Source: Planctomycetota bacterium (lineage in GTDB: Bacteria > Planctomycetota > Phycisphaerae > Phycisphaerales > Phycisphaeraceae). From it: a DNA stretch of 64,000 bases. Under the pieces are notes generated by a model, which was given only the letters and a program-made list of their open reading frames with translations, was not told where the DNA came from and made no database searches. The translations under genes were made by a program, and so were the position numbers. Positions within the stretch are counted from its first letter, which is position 1. Every line of letters starts with the position of its first letter. The stretch spans positions 2,790,001 through 2,854,000 of the forward strand of contig CP066225.1 in assembly GCA_016350165.1 (NCBI GenBank), given 5' to 3'. Positions 53,398 through 63,326 of the stretch are shown here, piece by piece.

Positions 53398-54201
53398 ATG
53401 ACAAAGACTGGACGTCAGGCACAAGGTGAAGTCGGTTCACTGACGTCATACTGGGAACGCACACAGTGGCCATTCCAGGGACTCATCTTCCTTCTTCCGC
53501 TCATTCTTTTGTATGAAATCGGAACGATTCTGTATATCCGCAGTTATGGTGAAAATCTCCCAAACCTGCGCGCAGAACGTTTGTTATCCGAATTTTTTAA
53601 TCTCTTTGGTGTGTCTGGTGTTTACCTTCCGGGCTTGATTCTGGTTGTCGTACTTTTCTGTTGGCATCTGGTTCGCCGCGATCCGTGGAAGCCTGAGCCG
53701 AAGCTTTACTTTTTTATGTATGGCGAAGCGATTCTGCTGACGATACCTTTGCTTGTTTTTGCAGCGATTTTTATGCGTGAACAAAATATGGTTCAGGCGA
53801 TGGCGTTAGCGCAGGCTACGACTGAGAATGTTGCACAAAACACTATAAATGTAGCACAAACGTGGCAGGCGGGGATGTTGCTTTCGATTGGTGCGGGTAT
53901 TTATGAAGAGCTTGTGTATCGTTTGATTTTGATTGCAATGATTCACGCATTGCTTGTTGATTTGCTTGCGTTGCCGCCGTTTGTTGGGGCGATTGGTGCA
54001 GTGCTTGGGTCATCACTGGCTTTTGCTTGGATACATCCGACTGCGACATCTCTCGGCATCTTTAGCTTTTATACTGCGGCTGGCGTTTACTTTGCAATGA
54101 TTTATCTCTCACGTGGATTCGGAATTGTTGTTGCGACGCATGTGCTTTATGACATCATTGCAGTCTCATCAGTGTATTTCTACAACATGATGGGTGATTG
54201 A
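53398..54201 (+). CDS. CPBP-family intramembrane glutamic endopeptidase
   Basis: A 267-residue membrane protein of the CAAX prenyl protease 2/bacteriocin-processing (Abi) family. Motif 1 is YEELVYR with E170 and E171, a later helix carries WIHPT, and motif 3 is THVLYD. About seven membrane helices. Bacterial members cleave peptides within the membrane; substrates are unknown. It probably shares a transcript with apt. Confidence 0.88.
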   Translation: MTKTGRQAQGEVGSLTSYWERTQWPFQGLIFLLPLILLYEIGTILYIRSYGENLPNLRAERLLSEFFNLFGVSGVYLPGLILVVVLFCWHLVRRDPWKPEPKLYFFMYGEAILLTIPLLVFAAIFMREQNMVQAMALAQATTENVAQNTINVAQTWQAGMLLSIGAGIYEELVYRLILIAMIHALLVDLLALPPFVGAIGAVLGSSLAFAWIHPTATSLGIFSFYTAAGVYFAMIYLSRGFGIVVATHVLYDIIAVSSVYFYNMMGD

Positions 54202-54211
54202 TGTAAACGCA

Positions 54212-54724
54212 TTAATCATGCTTAGTACACCATTCAAATAACGCGATCCACTCTGCACGCTGAATTGCGATCAGCGTTGCATCTTTGTTGTCGTGTCGAT
54301 AATTTTGTTCAACCAGATCAACGAATAATTGCGGTTTGTAAGTTGTAATCTCGTTATCAGGCATATCAATTTGCTTCATGGCTGGATGCTGATTTGTGCG
54401 ACGATACCAGTAGTTAGAATTCCAGAACTCACCTTCACGTCTATGCATGATTGCGTGCCAAAACGAGCCAGTTGCTGTTTCAATGCTTTGGCTGATTGTG
54501 TGTGATCGATCAAGTTCATCGACGTACAGCCAAATGCCTGTAGCGAGTTCAGGCTTGCCTTTCAGGTTTGGTTCATTCAGAACACGTTCGACGAGTTTGA
54601 TTAGCTCATGATCTGCGTGCTCGTCTTTGTGCACCACTAAATTGGTCATGGCCTGATGCAATGGGAGCATTTTGAAAACAGGGTCAAACAGCTTCTGATA
54701 GGGTTTCGCAATCCGTAAACTCAT
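54212..54724 (-). CDS. Conserved hypothetical protein with WHAIMHRREG motif
   Basis: A 170-residue soluble protein, not assigned to a named family. The conserved-looking core TGSFWHAIMHRREGEFWNSNYWYRR contains His and Arg residues that could be catalytic or metal-binding. It is convergent with the CPBP gene, 10 bases apart. The spacing of aromatic and charged residues is that of a genuine gene, not a shadow frame. Confidence 0.65.
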   Translation of the reverse strand: MSLRIAKPYQKLFDPVFKMLPLHQAMTNLVVHKDEHADHELIKLVERVLNEPNLKGKPELATGIWLYVDELDRSHTISQSIETATGSFWHAIMHRREGEFWNSNYWYRRTNQHPAMKQIDMPDNEITTYKPQLFVDLVEQNYRHDNKDATLIAIQRAEWIALFEWCTKHD

Positions 54725-54900
54725 CGTTAACCTCTAAAAAGTCTCGACAGTCATCTGAACAGCTATTACATGATTCTAAACTGTATTATGAGCTAGATTC
54801 AATCGATATTTTCCCATCGCCAGCCTAGCACGACGATCCAATCTCATGATCCATTGGCTCCTCGCCCGTTGATCCACTAACATGATGGTGGAGATAACGC

Positions 54901-55536
54901 ATGAACGATTCACAAAACTCAGAACAGAATAAGTCCACAAATATCACTTGGCATAAGGGTGCGATTACGCGCGATGACCGTCACGCTAATCTTGGCCAAA
55001 AGGGATGTACGCTTTGGTTCACCGGCCTCTCAGGTTCAGGTAAATCGACCATTGCTTCAGCACTTGAGAAGGCGCTTATCAAGGAAGGTCATCACGCTTA
55101 TCGGCTCGATGGTGATAACATCAGGCATGGGTTGAACAGCAATCTTGGTTTTTCGCCTGAAGACCGTGATGAGAATATTCGCCGTATTGGTGAGGTTACA
55201 AAACTTTTTGCTGATGCTGGCATGATCAGTATTACATCATTCATTTCGCCTTATCGTGAAACACGTGACAAGATCCGAAAGCTTCATGAAGAAACGGGCA
55301 TTCCATTCTTCGAAGTGCATATTGATGTACCACTTGGTATTGCAGAATCACGTGATCCAAAAGGTCTGTATAAAAAAGCTCGTGCAGGTGAGATCAAAGA
55401 TTTCACAGGTATTCACCAGGAATTTGAAGCGCCGATTAAGCCAGACCTTCTGCTAAAAACACATGAGATGAAGGTGCATCAAAGTATTACAGCGCTACTT
55501 GAATTGCTTCGTGAAAACAATATTCTGAAGCCATAA
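54901..55536 (+). CDS. cysC: Adenylylsulfate kinase
   Basis: A 211-residue APS kinase that phosphorylates adenylylsulfate to PAPS. It has a P-loop GLSGSGKS at 42-49, the RLDGDNIRHGLN substrate motif, DRDENIRRIGEV, and FISPYRETRD. Full length with no fused sulfurylase. Other sulfate-assimilation genes are absent here, so it is a lone gene. A long-stem terminator follows. Confidence 0.95.
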   Translation: MNDSQNSEQNKSTNITWHKGAITRDDRHANLGQKGCTLWFTGLSGSGKSTIASALEKALIKEGHHAYRLDGDNIRHGLNSNLGFSPEDRDENIRRIGEVTKLFADAGMISITSFISPYRETRDKIRKLHEETGIPFFEVHIDVPLGIAESRDPKGLYKKARAGEIKDFTGIHQEFEAPIKPDLLLKTHEMKVHQSITALLELLRENNILKP

Positions 55537-55549
55537 CCTACGGATAAAT

Positions 55550-55583
55550 AAGAATGAGCCACACGCCTGTGACTCATTCTTTC
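55550..55583. terminator. Bidirectional terminator with long stem
   Basis: AAGAATGAG and CACA pair with TGTG and CTCATTCTT around one mismatch, with a CGCC loop. It lies between cysC and the convergent chemoreceptor gene. Confidence 0.75.
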
Positions 55584-55589
55584 CCCGCC

Positions 55590-55604
55590 CTAATCATCAG
55601 TTAG
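55590..55604. repeat. CTAAY-N5-RTTAG palindrome, site 21
   Basis: CTAATCATCAGTTAG, between convergent cysC and the chemoreceptor gene. Confidence 0.6.
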
Positions 55605-55618
55605 TGTATCATTATCTA

Positions 55619-57565
55619 TTAGCTTGCGATCTTGAATTTCTCAACCAAGGTTTCTAAAGCTTCTGCGCGTGAGGCGAGATTACGTCCCGCTGATGCTGCT
55701 TGTTCTGTGGCATCCTCAGACTGTTTTGTAACTTGATTGATTGACTCAACTGCGCGAGCAATTTGTTCAGAAGCTTTGGCTTGTTGTTCTGCCGCGGTCG
55801 CGATGCCTTCAACTTTTACTGCGACCATATCTGCAGACTGAACAATTTCTTCAAGATATTCACCAGCTTCACTTACATGTGTGACGCCAACTTCAACACG
55901 TTCGCAGCCTTCATTCATGAGTTCAACCGCATCAGCCGTTTCTTTTTGCATGGTCTTAATTGACTGGGCAATTTGATCTGTCGCTTTGGTGGTACGGTCA
56001 GCCAAGCTTCTTACTTCATCAGCTACGACGGCAAAACCACGGCCATATTCACCTGCTCTTGCAGCTTCAATTGCAGCGTTCAATGCTAGTAAGTTCGTTT
56101 GGTCTGCAATTTCATTAATAAAGGTTAGGATCTCGCTGATTTGTTGGCCACGCTCACCCAATTGATTCACGGAATCAGCTCCTCGGCTAACCGATGACGA
56201 AACCTCATGGATATCATCGATCGTTTGCTTCACTGCTGCCCCACCTTGATTTGCCACTTCACCAGAACGTTTTGCTTCAATTGTTGCGTCATGACTTTGT
56301 GTCGCAACTTCCTCAACAGAAACGGACATTTCTTCAACAGCACTTGCTGTCTGTTCAATCTGTCTTGATTGCTCACGCATACCCTCAGCAATATCACGGC
56401 TCGTCGTTGCAACTTCCTCAGCTGCACACGCAACTTCATGAGACGATTCGCCAACCTTTGTAATTACGTGGCTAATCTCGTCTGCAAACACATTGTAACT
56501 TTGACGTAGTGCACCTATTTCATCACCACGTATATCTTCAAAGCGATAGGTCATGTCGCCGTCAGCCATTTTCTCCATCGCGTGAACGACTTCACCAATT
56601 GGTTTTTTAATCATCGCACGTAACAGCCAACTCGCCATCACAATACTAACGATCATGGTTAAACCACAGATGACCAGTGTTGCATATTGAATCTGTTTTC
56701 GATAGCCGACATATTCACCGCGATCTTTAACGATTTCTAATACACCAACTGTTTCGCCTTGATAATCTGTTACTAAAGCAGTTTTTACTGCTAAATATTG
56801 ACCAGATTTTTTAAGGTCATGTACAGAATCATCGCCTGCCAATGCGTTGATTAGATCGTCATTGCTCAGCAAACTTTCACTGCCATGTGTTGAAGCGAAC
56901 TGTTTAACGCCTTCACCATCTTTGATATACATCGCGATATCCATACCGCTTTCATCTTTCATCGTATCAAAGAAACTCTGGTCAATCGACATGCCAAATT
57001 CAACCGTACCGAGATGTTTGTCATCATAATACATCGGCACGACGCCACGAATGCCCAGACCCGCAATACCTTTTTCCAAGCCGCTAATCGGTTTCTTAGA
57101 TTCATTTGCACGTACGACAGTTTTACGGAATCCTGAGAGGTCGTCACCGAATTTTTTGGGTTTATGTATGCGAACAAAGCTCTCAGCTGGTGGTAAGTGG
57201 AATTGAAATTGCCTGACGCCGTAAACTTCTTTCATGCGCTTGAAAGATTCGCCGTACATATCAAGCAGTGCATCACGATCTTTAGCAGCAAACAATTTTT
57301 GGGCATGCTCATTACCTGCGACAACTTCAGCAAGTGAAACAGCTAAGCGTTCTTCAGCTCCAATTTTATTGAGTATCACATCTGCATGACCCTTCAACTC
57401 ATTTTTTTCAGCAGCGGTGATCACATGGTCAAGACGATTCAATGTAAAGCCTGTTAGTGCTGCACCACCAATAAATAAAATTGCTGCAATACCAAGCAAC
57501 AATTTTGTTTGCACAGACATACACTTGAACCCACAATTCGAGAAAATACGGTTGCCCACTTTCAT
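55619..57565 (-). CDS. Methyl-accepting chemotaxis protein with dCache-type sensor
   Basis: A 648-residue transmembrane chemoreceptor. TM1 is about residues 22-44. The periplasmic sensor (about 45-290), with [24 protein letters not shown] and [11 protein letters not shown], matches the double-Cache (dCache_3) type. TM2 is about 297-320 and HAMP about 320-375. The signalling hairpin has the tip [40 protein letters not shown]. Ligand unknown. No che genes are nearby, so it must use a remote pathway. Two starts are possible (57565 or 57517). Confidence 0.92.
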   Translation of the reverse strand: MKVGNRIFSNCGFKCMSVQTKLLLGIAAILFIGGAALTGFTLNRLDHVITAAEKNELKGHADVILNKIGAEERLAVSLAEVVAGNEHAQKLFAAKDRDALLDMYGESFKRMKEVYGVRQFQFHLPPAESFVRIHKPKKFGDDLSGFRKTVVRANESKKPISGLEKGIAGLGIRGVVPMYYDDKHLGTVEFGMSIDQSFFDTMKDESGMDIAMYIKDGEGVKQFASTHGSESLLSNDDLINALAGDDSVHDLKKSGQYLAVKTALVTDYQGETVGVLEIVKDRGEYVGYRKQIQYATLVICGLTMIVSIVMASWLLRAMIKKPIGEVVHAMEKMADGDMTYRFEDIRGDEIGALRQSYNVFADEISHVITKVGESSHEVACAAEEVATTSRDIAEGMREQSRQIEQTASAVEEMSVSVEEVATQSHDATIEAKRSGEVANQGGAAVKQTIDDIHEVSSSVSRGADSVNQLGERGQQISEILTFINEIADQTNLLALNAAIEAARAGEYGRGFAVVADEVRSLADRTTKATDQIAQSIKTMQKETADAVELMNEGCERVEVGVTHVSEAGEYLEEIVQSADMVAVKVEGIATAAEQQAKASEQIARAVESINQVTKQSEDATEQAASAGRNLASRAEALETLVEKFKIAS

Positions 57566-57915
57566 GCTCCTGGATCGAATATCGTATACACATAAACGAT
57601 GTACTTGATGCGTGCTTCGTTTACACGATTTGCTCTCATCTCTTGATTTGATACCGGAATAGATAGATCGCTATTTGGTACATATGAGATGTAATTAACT
57701 TGCCCACGATCCCACGCCCCAAACGACAACGACATTATATAAATGACATATTTGCCTGAATGATTTTTCGGGTACACTTTTAATGTACTTAAGAATGATT
57801 CTTCTATACGCGTATGTTTTTAGAAAAACTTATATAAGTTAAGCGCATACTGATACTTTAAGTATCGCATCAAAGAATACCTATATCCAAATTGTCGTTG
57901 TTAAAGTAATCTAAC
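57566..57915. other. Intergenic region with four adjacent palindromes
   Basis: 350 AT-rich bases between anmK (3' end) and the chemoreceptor gene (5' end). It holds AAGAATGATTCTT (57791-57803), ATACGCGTAT (57806-57815), AACTTATATAAGTT (57827-57840) and GATACTTTAAGTATC (57852-57866), each a perfect palindrome. Confidence 0.5.
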
Positions 57916-57925
57916 TTATGGATAG
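57911..57925. repeat. One-mismatch copy of the CTAAY-N5-RTTAG palindrome
   Basis: CTAACTTATGGATAG, overlapping the anmK stop codon. Confidence 0.35.
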
Positions 57926-59100
57926 ACCCATGCTCCAGCCAAGCCCGGCTTTTTCGCGCCGGTTACTTTTTCAAGCGTAGGAGAGATGCCATCTCGTGAC
58001 ATAGCACCGAGTACCGCAAATCCCATCGCTTCGCGTGCATCTGCTGGTATCCCCAACTCATCGCTTGTTTTAACGCGATATCGACCACCCCCTTCGATAT
58101 CAGCTATAGATTTAATACGCTCCACTAAATAGCTGTTTTTCGCACCGCCGCCTCCGAGAATAACTTCAATTTCTTCGTTCGTTGCATTTTCGCTCTGATC
58201 AGATTCTATCACGCTGTTGACGACGACATGTGCGACTGCTTCTGTGGCTGTGGCAACCTTATCCGCATCATTCATTTCTCTTGGCCACATTCCCATTAAC
58301 TGATCAAAGAATGCAGCATCAAAATCTTCACGCCCCAAAGTTGTTTTACCTTCAACTTTTAAATTGAACGCATCTTGTTTGAGTTGATCCCACAACCAAT
58401 CAGTCGCTTTGCCGGACCTCGCAACCGCCCCATCTTTATCATAACCTAGCCCCATTAATCTAGAGATAACACCATCTATCAATAAGTTAGAAGGTCCTTT
58501 GTCGCCGCCAGTAATTCCGTTCATGACCTCATTTGCGTCACGGCCACTTGGGATAGTTGAGATATTGCAAATCCCACCTTGGTTGATGACATGCTTTCTC
58601 AAACCAAGCTTGCCATACAGAAACCAATCAGCTGCAGGTGTAATTGGTGCACCTTCGCCACCTGCAATCAAGTCAGCCTGACGCAAGTCATAACACACCG
58701 TTGTTTTGCATTTACGAACAATCGGCCAAGGATCGAATAACTGCCAACTCAATTTACCAATTTCATCTTCTGGTGCATGCCAAATCGTTTGGCCGTGACA
58801 AACTGCGAAGTCCAATTCTTTACCTTCTGGCAAATATTGTTTACACACTTTACTCACCGCTTGAGCATATAACTCCCCCAATCGTCTAGCCGCTCGCATG
58901 AATTCAATTGGTTTGTGTGTTTTTCCACCCGCCATTTCAGCGAGTACTTCAGCCAAATCTCCTAAGCTCATGCTCACCATCCCCACATATGTCGGTCGCA
59001 TTTCCATACCCTTACCCTCAACATGTACCAAGGCAGCATCCAAACCATCCAAGCTTGTCCCTGTCATGCATCCGACGATATATCTGCTTTTTTTACTCAT
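57916..59100 (-). CDS. anmK: Anhydro-N-acetylmuramic acid kinase
   Basis: A 394-residue sugar kinase that hydrolyses and phosphorylates 1,6-anhydroMurNAc to MurNAc-6-phosphate in cell-wall recycling. The N-terminal GCMTGTSLDGLDAALV is the family signature; CHGQTIWH, GGICNIS and LGGGGAKNSYL are also present. Full length. Its presence suggests peptidoglycan turnover in this planctomycete-like organism. I prefer the ATG at 59100 over an upstream TTG at 59154 because the family starts close to the signature. Confidence 0.94.
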   Translation of the reverse strand: MSKKSRYIVGCMTGTSLDGLDAALVHVEGKGMEMRPTYVGMVSMSLGDLAEVLAEMAGGKTHKPIEFMRAARRLGELYAQAVSKVCKQYLPEGKELDFAVCHGQTIWHAPEDEIGKLSWQLFDPWPIVRKCKTTVCYDLRQADLIAGGEGAPITPAADWFLYGKLGLRKHVINQGGICNISTIPSGRDANEVMNGITGGDKGPSNLLIDGVISRLMGLGYDKDGAVARSGKATDWLWDQLKQDAFNLKVEGKTTLGREDFDAAFFDQLMGMWPREMNDADKVATATEAVAHVVVNSVIESDQSENATNEEIEVILGGGGAKNSYLVERIKSIADIEGGGRYRVKTSDELGIPADAREAMGFAVLGAMSRDGISPTLEKVTGAKKPGLAGAWVYP

Positions 59101-59320
59101 TTCAGAAGGATACGATATCCCGCACGACTTGCCCACCCCTTCCGCTGTTCTCAATATCTTTTTTTATCACCCCCACATCAATCCAAGCCATGTCACAATA
59201 ATCGCTACATATTTCACCTATTCATTCACCCCATTTCACATTTCGATAACGTTTAAAGCAGCTTCACACGCAACGCTCGCAATATCCACTTCCCGATAAC
59301 CAATTAAACCGGGTAGCAAT

Positions 59321-61174
59321 ATGTATAAGCTCGCTTTCCTAATTTCCGTTCTATCAGCTCTGTTAATACCTTTTACGATATTCGCACAGGATGCAGCAAC
59401 GCAATTGCACACAGATAATGATCAGGCTCAAAAAATAGCAGATCGTATTCGCCGCAAGATCACATATCTTGAGAGAGGCAATCTAAATTTTAAATACACC
59501 AATCATTTTCTACGTAACGCGCAACCTGTCATGGATGTCAATACGACAGGCCACTACATAAGAAACAACAAAAAATACTTTATTTCATTCAGTATCCCCA
59601 ATCAGAAATCACCCAATACGTATACACATGATGGCCAAATATACGAGTCACAAAATTATGATAACCCAACGGTCATGCAAACAAAGCAATGGCCAACTGA
59701 GAATGCACCATCATTCAGCTTAATTAGTTTCTTTGGACTCAATGAACTTCGTTGGCTTGGTGTTGCCCTCACTCACCCTAGCCACGCAATGGTTAAATCG
59801 TTTTCAAACGAAGGCAATATCTACACCATATTAATTGAACAAACTTTTATTGATGATAATCCTGGCAGACCAGTTATGGTCGAAACCGAGTATATATACG
59901 ATGACGATTTGGTTGCTATTATTAGCTATTCACAAAAAAAAGAAAACAAGATCAATAGTAAAGGTGAATACACGGATTTCTATAAAACCAACGGAGATGG
60001 TTTATCGTTTAGTATTCCACTTACTGTGAAGATTATGTTGTTTGACGATGGTAAAATTACAGATGATCAGCAGCAAATTATTGAACGTGAATCGATCAAT
60101 ATCGGAAAAGTTGCTTCTAATTCAGAACTAAAAATAAAAACAACATCATCAACTCCCATATTCGATTTAGATACAGCTGCGTACAAACAAAATCCGCCCA
60201 AATCAAATGATGACATCGTAAACGGTTTAGATGTTGAGCAGATCGTGAAGTTGATACAAGATAAGCTTTCACATCTCAACAGTATTGAGTTTGATTACAC
60301 AACGACGAACTATGCAACAGAGAATAAAAACGCAAGTGCCAAATTGAAGCCGTTAACTGGTATGTACATTGTGAATGGTACGATGATTTATAATCGCTCA
60401 GCAATCGATAATGGCAGCGATGCAAGTATTTATGCATACGATAACAACTTCAGCCAATACGGCGATAAAAAACACGGCAGTATCTCATTCAGCAAAGATT
60501 ACAACGCATTCTATCGAAGCGGTCTTGATGGAATACTTGGTTTGGATATTTTGCGTAAGCTTGTAACGCAGCTTTACAAGCTCAATGGTTGGGAAATTGC
60601 AGCTATAAACAAAGATTCTAATAACACATACACGATGAAATTTGAAAGAAAGCGTTACGATTTTCCATATGAATTATGGACGAATTTTTCTGAGACAATT
60701 CAGTTTAACACCGAACACGTTCTTGTAACTAAAGCGCAGTACTTTCTCGATAAAGCGCAACTCGGAACGTTTACAGTCGATAAAACTGCAGTAGTTAAAG
60801 ATCACAAAGGTCATTCGATAACATTTCCTGTTCAATCTAAGAAGAATTATGCAGGCATGTCTTTGCCGCAAACTTTCACGATTATTCCAAGTTCAATTAT
60901 CATTGGGCGTAACTATCCGATCTCGCAATTTCAGTTGCCGTTCAATAAAAAATCACGCCTCTTTGATTTGGATGCACCAGACTATGGCAAAGTCGATACC
61001 CCTGCGCCTCACGTTACCGCCCCAGTTCCAGAAACAGCCAGTGTGTCTCCAGCTTTACGTGATTACATCAACGATAATGTGCAAGCTTCAACCCCTTGGC
61101 AGAATCTCATGCTTTTTGGTTTGTTCATTGCTATCGTGCTTGCGGTAATTATTGTCCCCAGAGTGCGTCATTGA
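59321..61174 (+). CDS. Secreted, membrane-anchored protein with duplicated domain
   Basis: A 617-residue protein of unknown function. It has a signal peptide (1-22, ending IFA), two similar domains (about 30-260 and about 300-545), a short linker and a C-terminal helix (about 594-613) ending in basic residues, so it is probably anchored with the bulk outside the cytoplasm. Both domains begin with a helix followed by a strand (RKITYLERGNLNFKYTN and DKLSHLNSIEFDYTT), then KYFISFSIP or HGSISFSKD. The layout recalls LolA/LolB-like half-barrels, but this is tentative. Confidence 0.6.
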   Translation: MYKLAFLISVLSALLIPFTIFAQDAATQLHTDNDQAQKIADRIRRKITYLERGNLNFKYTNHFLRNAQPVMDVNTTGHYIRNNKKYFISFSIPNQKSPNTYTHDGQIYESQNYDNPTVMQTKQWPTENAPSFSLISFFGLNELRWLGVALTHPSHAMVKSFSNEGNIYTILIEQTFIDDNPGRPVMVETEYIYDDDLVAIISYSQKKENKINSKGEYTDFYKTNGDGLSFSIPLTVKIMLFDDGKITDDQQQIIERESINIGKVASNSELKIKTTSSTPIFDLDTAAYKQNPPKSNDDIVNGLDVEQIVKLIQDKLSHLNSIEFDYTTTNYATENKNASAKLKPLTGMYIVNGTMIYNRSAIDNGSDASIYAYDNNFSQYGDKKHGSISFSKDYNAFYRSGLDGILGLDILRKLVTQLYKLNGWEIAAINKDSNNTYTMKFERKRYDFPYELWTNFSETIQFNTEHVLVTKAQYFLDKAQLGTFTVDKTAVVKDHKGHSITFPVQSKKNYAGMSLPQTFTIIPSSIIIGRNYPISQFQLPFNKKSRLFDLDAPDYGKVDTPAPHVTAPVPETASVSPALRDYINDNVQASTPWQNLMLFGLFIAIVLAVIIVPRVRH

Positions 61175-61191
61175 TGATCTGTGAATAAAAA

Positions 61192-61217
61192 CAACCCGAC
61201 TCAAATGAATCGGGTTG
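61192..61217. terminator. Bidirectional hairpin between convergent genes
   Basis: CAACCCGA-N10-TCGGGTTG with A-rich and mixed flanks. Confidence 0.7.
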
Positions 61218-61223
61218 CTATTA

Positions 61224-61238
61224 CTAATCGTTGATTAG
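61224..61238. repeat. CTAAY-N5-RTTAG palindrome, site 22
   Basis: CTAATCGTTGATTAG, between convergent genes, 13 bases beyond the AraC-type 3' end. Confidence 0.65.
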
Positions 61239-61251
61239 GTGATGCCAAAAT

Positions 61252-62325
61252 TTATTGACTGCGATAGTTCGTCGGGCTTACACCCACCAAGCGGTGGAAT
61301 GTTGCTGTAAAGTGACCGTGACTGCTGAAACCTGCAGCTGTCGCAACTTCACCAACTGGCACGCGTGTCGCACGAAGCATCCACTTCGCAATCTGCAACT
61401 GCATACGCAGCAGGTAATGCTTCGGACTCAAGCCAACCTGACGTGAGAACAAGCGGTGGAAGTGGAACGGACTTGTGTAAACACTCTCCGCAACTTCACT
61501 CAAACTTGGGCTCTTTGCAAAATTGTCGGTCAGGAACGCAACTGCCTGTGCAATACGTTCGTCTTCCAACAAACCAACTGCCGGTACGTCATTCTCTCCA
61601 ACCGGGCGGCATTCAACATAAAGATGATTTCTGCCACTACCTGTAACACCACCCTTGCGGATACGCATCCAGGTTGCAACGCCTTCCATGTCTAACACGA
61701 CATCATGCATTGCATCGTCATCGAGATCTGACCATCGCTGCTTGATCACAGCCGGCAAAAGCTCACAGATCTGTTCCAGCAACTCAGGACGCTGCTTGAA
61801 CTTCACTTCACTACGCGGGTCTGCTAACAAAAGCCTGTTGTCACCATCGAGAATCAGACGCCCCATCTCCGATTCAGCAACGTGTGCAAATTCAACTTTC
61901 ATTAACTGAAGAAGTAACCCTGCAACTTGTGATTCAGCTTCATCGTAACCGCGATCTTTGCGGCCGACTGCTAAAAACCACATCACTTGGCCGTCTAACG
62001 AAGCCGGTAACATGTGAACCGTCGTGTTTAAGCCTTCAGGCAACGCACCGCATGCCGCGATCTGCCCAGAGGCCTCACCACTTTTCTTCGCTTCCTTGAA
62101 CAGATCGTCGATCACCAGAGCTTGTTCGCTCCAGTTCGCCAACGCTTCACCTGATGTTCCTTCTGCTACCAGAATCGCATCAGGCTTCACCGTACGAACA
62201 TCCACGACGCCCAACACAAATGCGTCCCATGTCAGATGCTCTTTAACCTGTTCCAGGAATTCGACCGGCGAAGTCAACCAGGGTACAACCCACCCGCTTG
62301 ATACGTCACCAATCTTTGAAAACAC
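61252..62325 (-). CDS. AraC-family transcriptional regulator
   Basis: A 357-residue regulator. The C-terminal AraC DNA-binding domain (about 255-357) has both helix-turn-helix units: SLSEVAESVYTSPFHFHRLF and VGEVATAAGFSSHGHFTATF. The N-terminal 250 residues have no obvious cupin signature; the region could be a GAF-like sensor but I cannot confirm it. The start is a GTG with GGAG about 7 bases upstream. An inverted repeat 50-85 bases upstream may be its own operator. Confidence 0.88.
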   Translation of the reverse strand: MFSKIGDVSSGWVVPWLTSPVEFLEQVKEHLTWDAFVLGVVDVRTVKPDAILVAEGTSGEALANWSEQALVIDDLFKEAKKSGEASGQIAACGALPEGLNTTVHMLPASLDGQVMWFLAVGRKDRGYDEAESQVAGLLLQLMKVEFAHVAESEMGRLILDGDNRLLLADPRSEVKFKQRPELLEQICELLPAVIKQRWSDLDDDAMHDVVLDMEGVATWMRIRKGGVTGSGRNHLYVECRPVGENDVPAVGLLEDERIAQAVAFLTDNFAKSPSLSEVAESVYTSPFHFHRLFSRQVGLSPKHYLLRMQLQIAKWMLRATRVPVGEVATAAGFSSHGHFTATFHRLVGVSPTNYRSQ

Positions 62326-62372
62326 CTCAGCGCTCCAAATATGTAATCAGTACCCAAATAGGGCAAATACAT

Positions 62373-62409
62373 ATCTCCCTTTCGGTGACTACTTAAACCA
62401 AAAGGAGAT
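62373..62409. promoter_or_regulatory. Inverted repeat upstream of the AraC-type gene
   Basis: ATCTCCCTTTCGGT and ACCAAAAGGAGAT face each other across 10 bases, nearly perfect. A candidate operator or leader hairpin. Confidence 0.4.
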
Positions 62410-62595
62410 TTACATCTCAACTCACTTAATAATATGACCCTAGGAATGAGGGTTAATACTAATAAGAATAGCGAGATTACACAACCAATTTTAGTGATCT
62501 GCCTACGACCCCGAATAGCAGATCAGTGAAATCAGGTTACCCTTTTTGCTTTAAAATGCAATCCAATAGTTCGAAAGCTGTTAATCTGGGCAATA

Positions 62596-63108
62596 TTATG
62601 ACCCGGATATAGCACTCGATGGCTGCTCTAAGTGCCACTCCAGCTTGCCTTTATGGCAATCGATGTGGGCCATGAAAAACTCCCCGCGAAATCTCCAAAA
62701 CAGTGGCCAAATCACCTCTCTGTCTGTTTCCGGGATCGAAAGGTCTTTAATTTCCTCAGGCTTTACCCAATCCAGTGTTCCCTCATCAAATGTCGTTCGC
62801 TCCACCTTCACCGGATGTTTTACCTCATACAAAAACATCAGCCAATGCATTCGATCATCAAACCCTGCCTCAGAAACAATACCCGTTAAATGCAGATCCT
62901 CAGCCTTAAGCTTCAAGCCCACTTCCTCGTGGATCTCTCGCAACGCGCATGACGTTGGCGACTCACCCACCGTTTGCTCCAGCTTTCCACCCGGGGGCGA
63001 ATACAAATGCTGATTTGGTGGCTTACGTCTATGCAACAACAACACATTCCCCGCCTCATCAAACATATAGCACAACGTCGCAATCTTGTACGGCAATTCA
63101 ATCCGCAT
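62596..63108 (-). CDS. Nudix hydrolase
   Basis: A 170-residue MutT-like enzyme hydrolysing a nucleoside-diphosphate-linked substrate. The Nudix box reads GGKLEQTVGESPTSCALREIHEEVGL. The E-x7-REx2EEx2 half is intact, while the Gly-to-Glu spacing is two residues longer than canonical Gx5E. The ATG at 63108 has GGAG 9 bases upstream; the in-frame ATG at 63123 lacks a good site. Substrate unknown. Confidence 0.88.
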   Translation of the reverse strand: MRIELPYKIATLCYMFDEAGNVLLLHRRKPPNQHLYSPPGGKLEQTVGESPTSCALREIHEEVGLKLKAEDLHLTGIVSEAGFDDRMHWLMFLYEVKHPVKVERTTFDEGTLDWVKPEEIKDLSIPETDREVIWPLFWRFRGEFFMAHIDCHKGKLEWHLEQPSSAISGS

Positions 63109-63279
63109 TCCGTTTAACTCCATCTCATCATTTATTTCTCAGGCCCATCCACAATACACCACACTCATCAACCCCACAAACTTCTCGATTTCTAAGTCAC
63201 TTGTCGTTTTAATTTATACATAACAATCCTATGCATAAGACGTAGTGCTATCCCTTGATCTTCATCATATGCGCAAACA

Positions 63280-63308
63280 AAAAGCCGAGTATAACCTCGG
63301 CTTTTTTT
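63280..63308. terminator. Rho-independent terminator
   Basis: AAAGCCGAG-TATAAC-CTCGGCTTT with a T-run on the + strand and A-run on the other. It lies between the Nudix gene and the 3' end of the prepilin-like gene, which reads towards it. Confidence 0.75.
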
Positions 63309-63326
63309 AACTCGTGATGTTTATTA

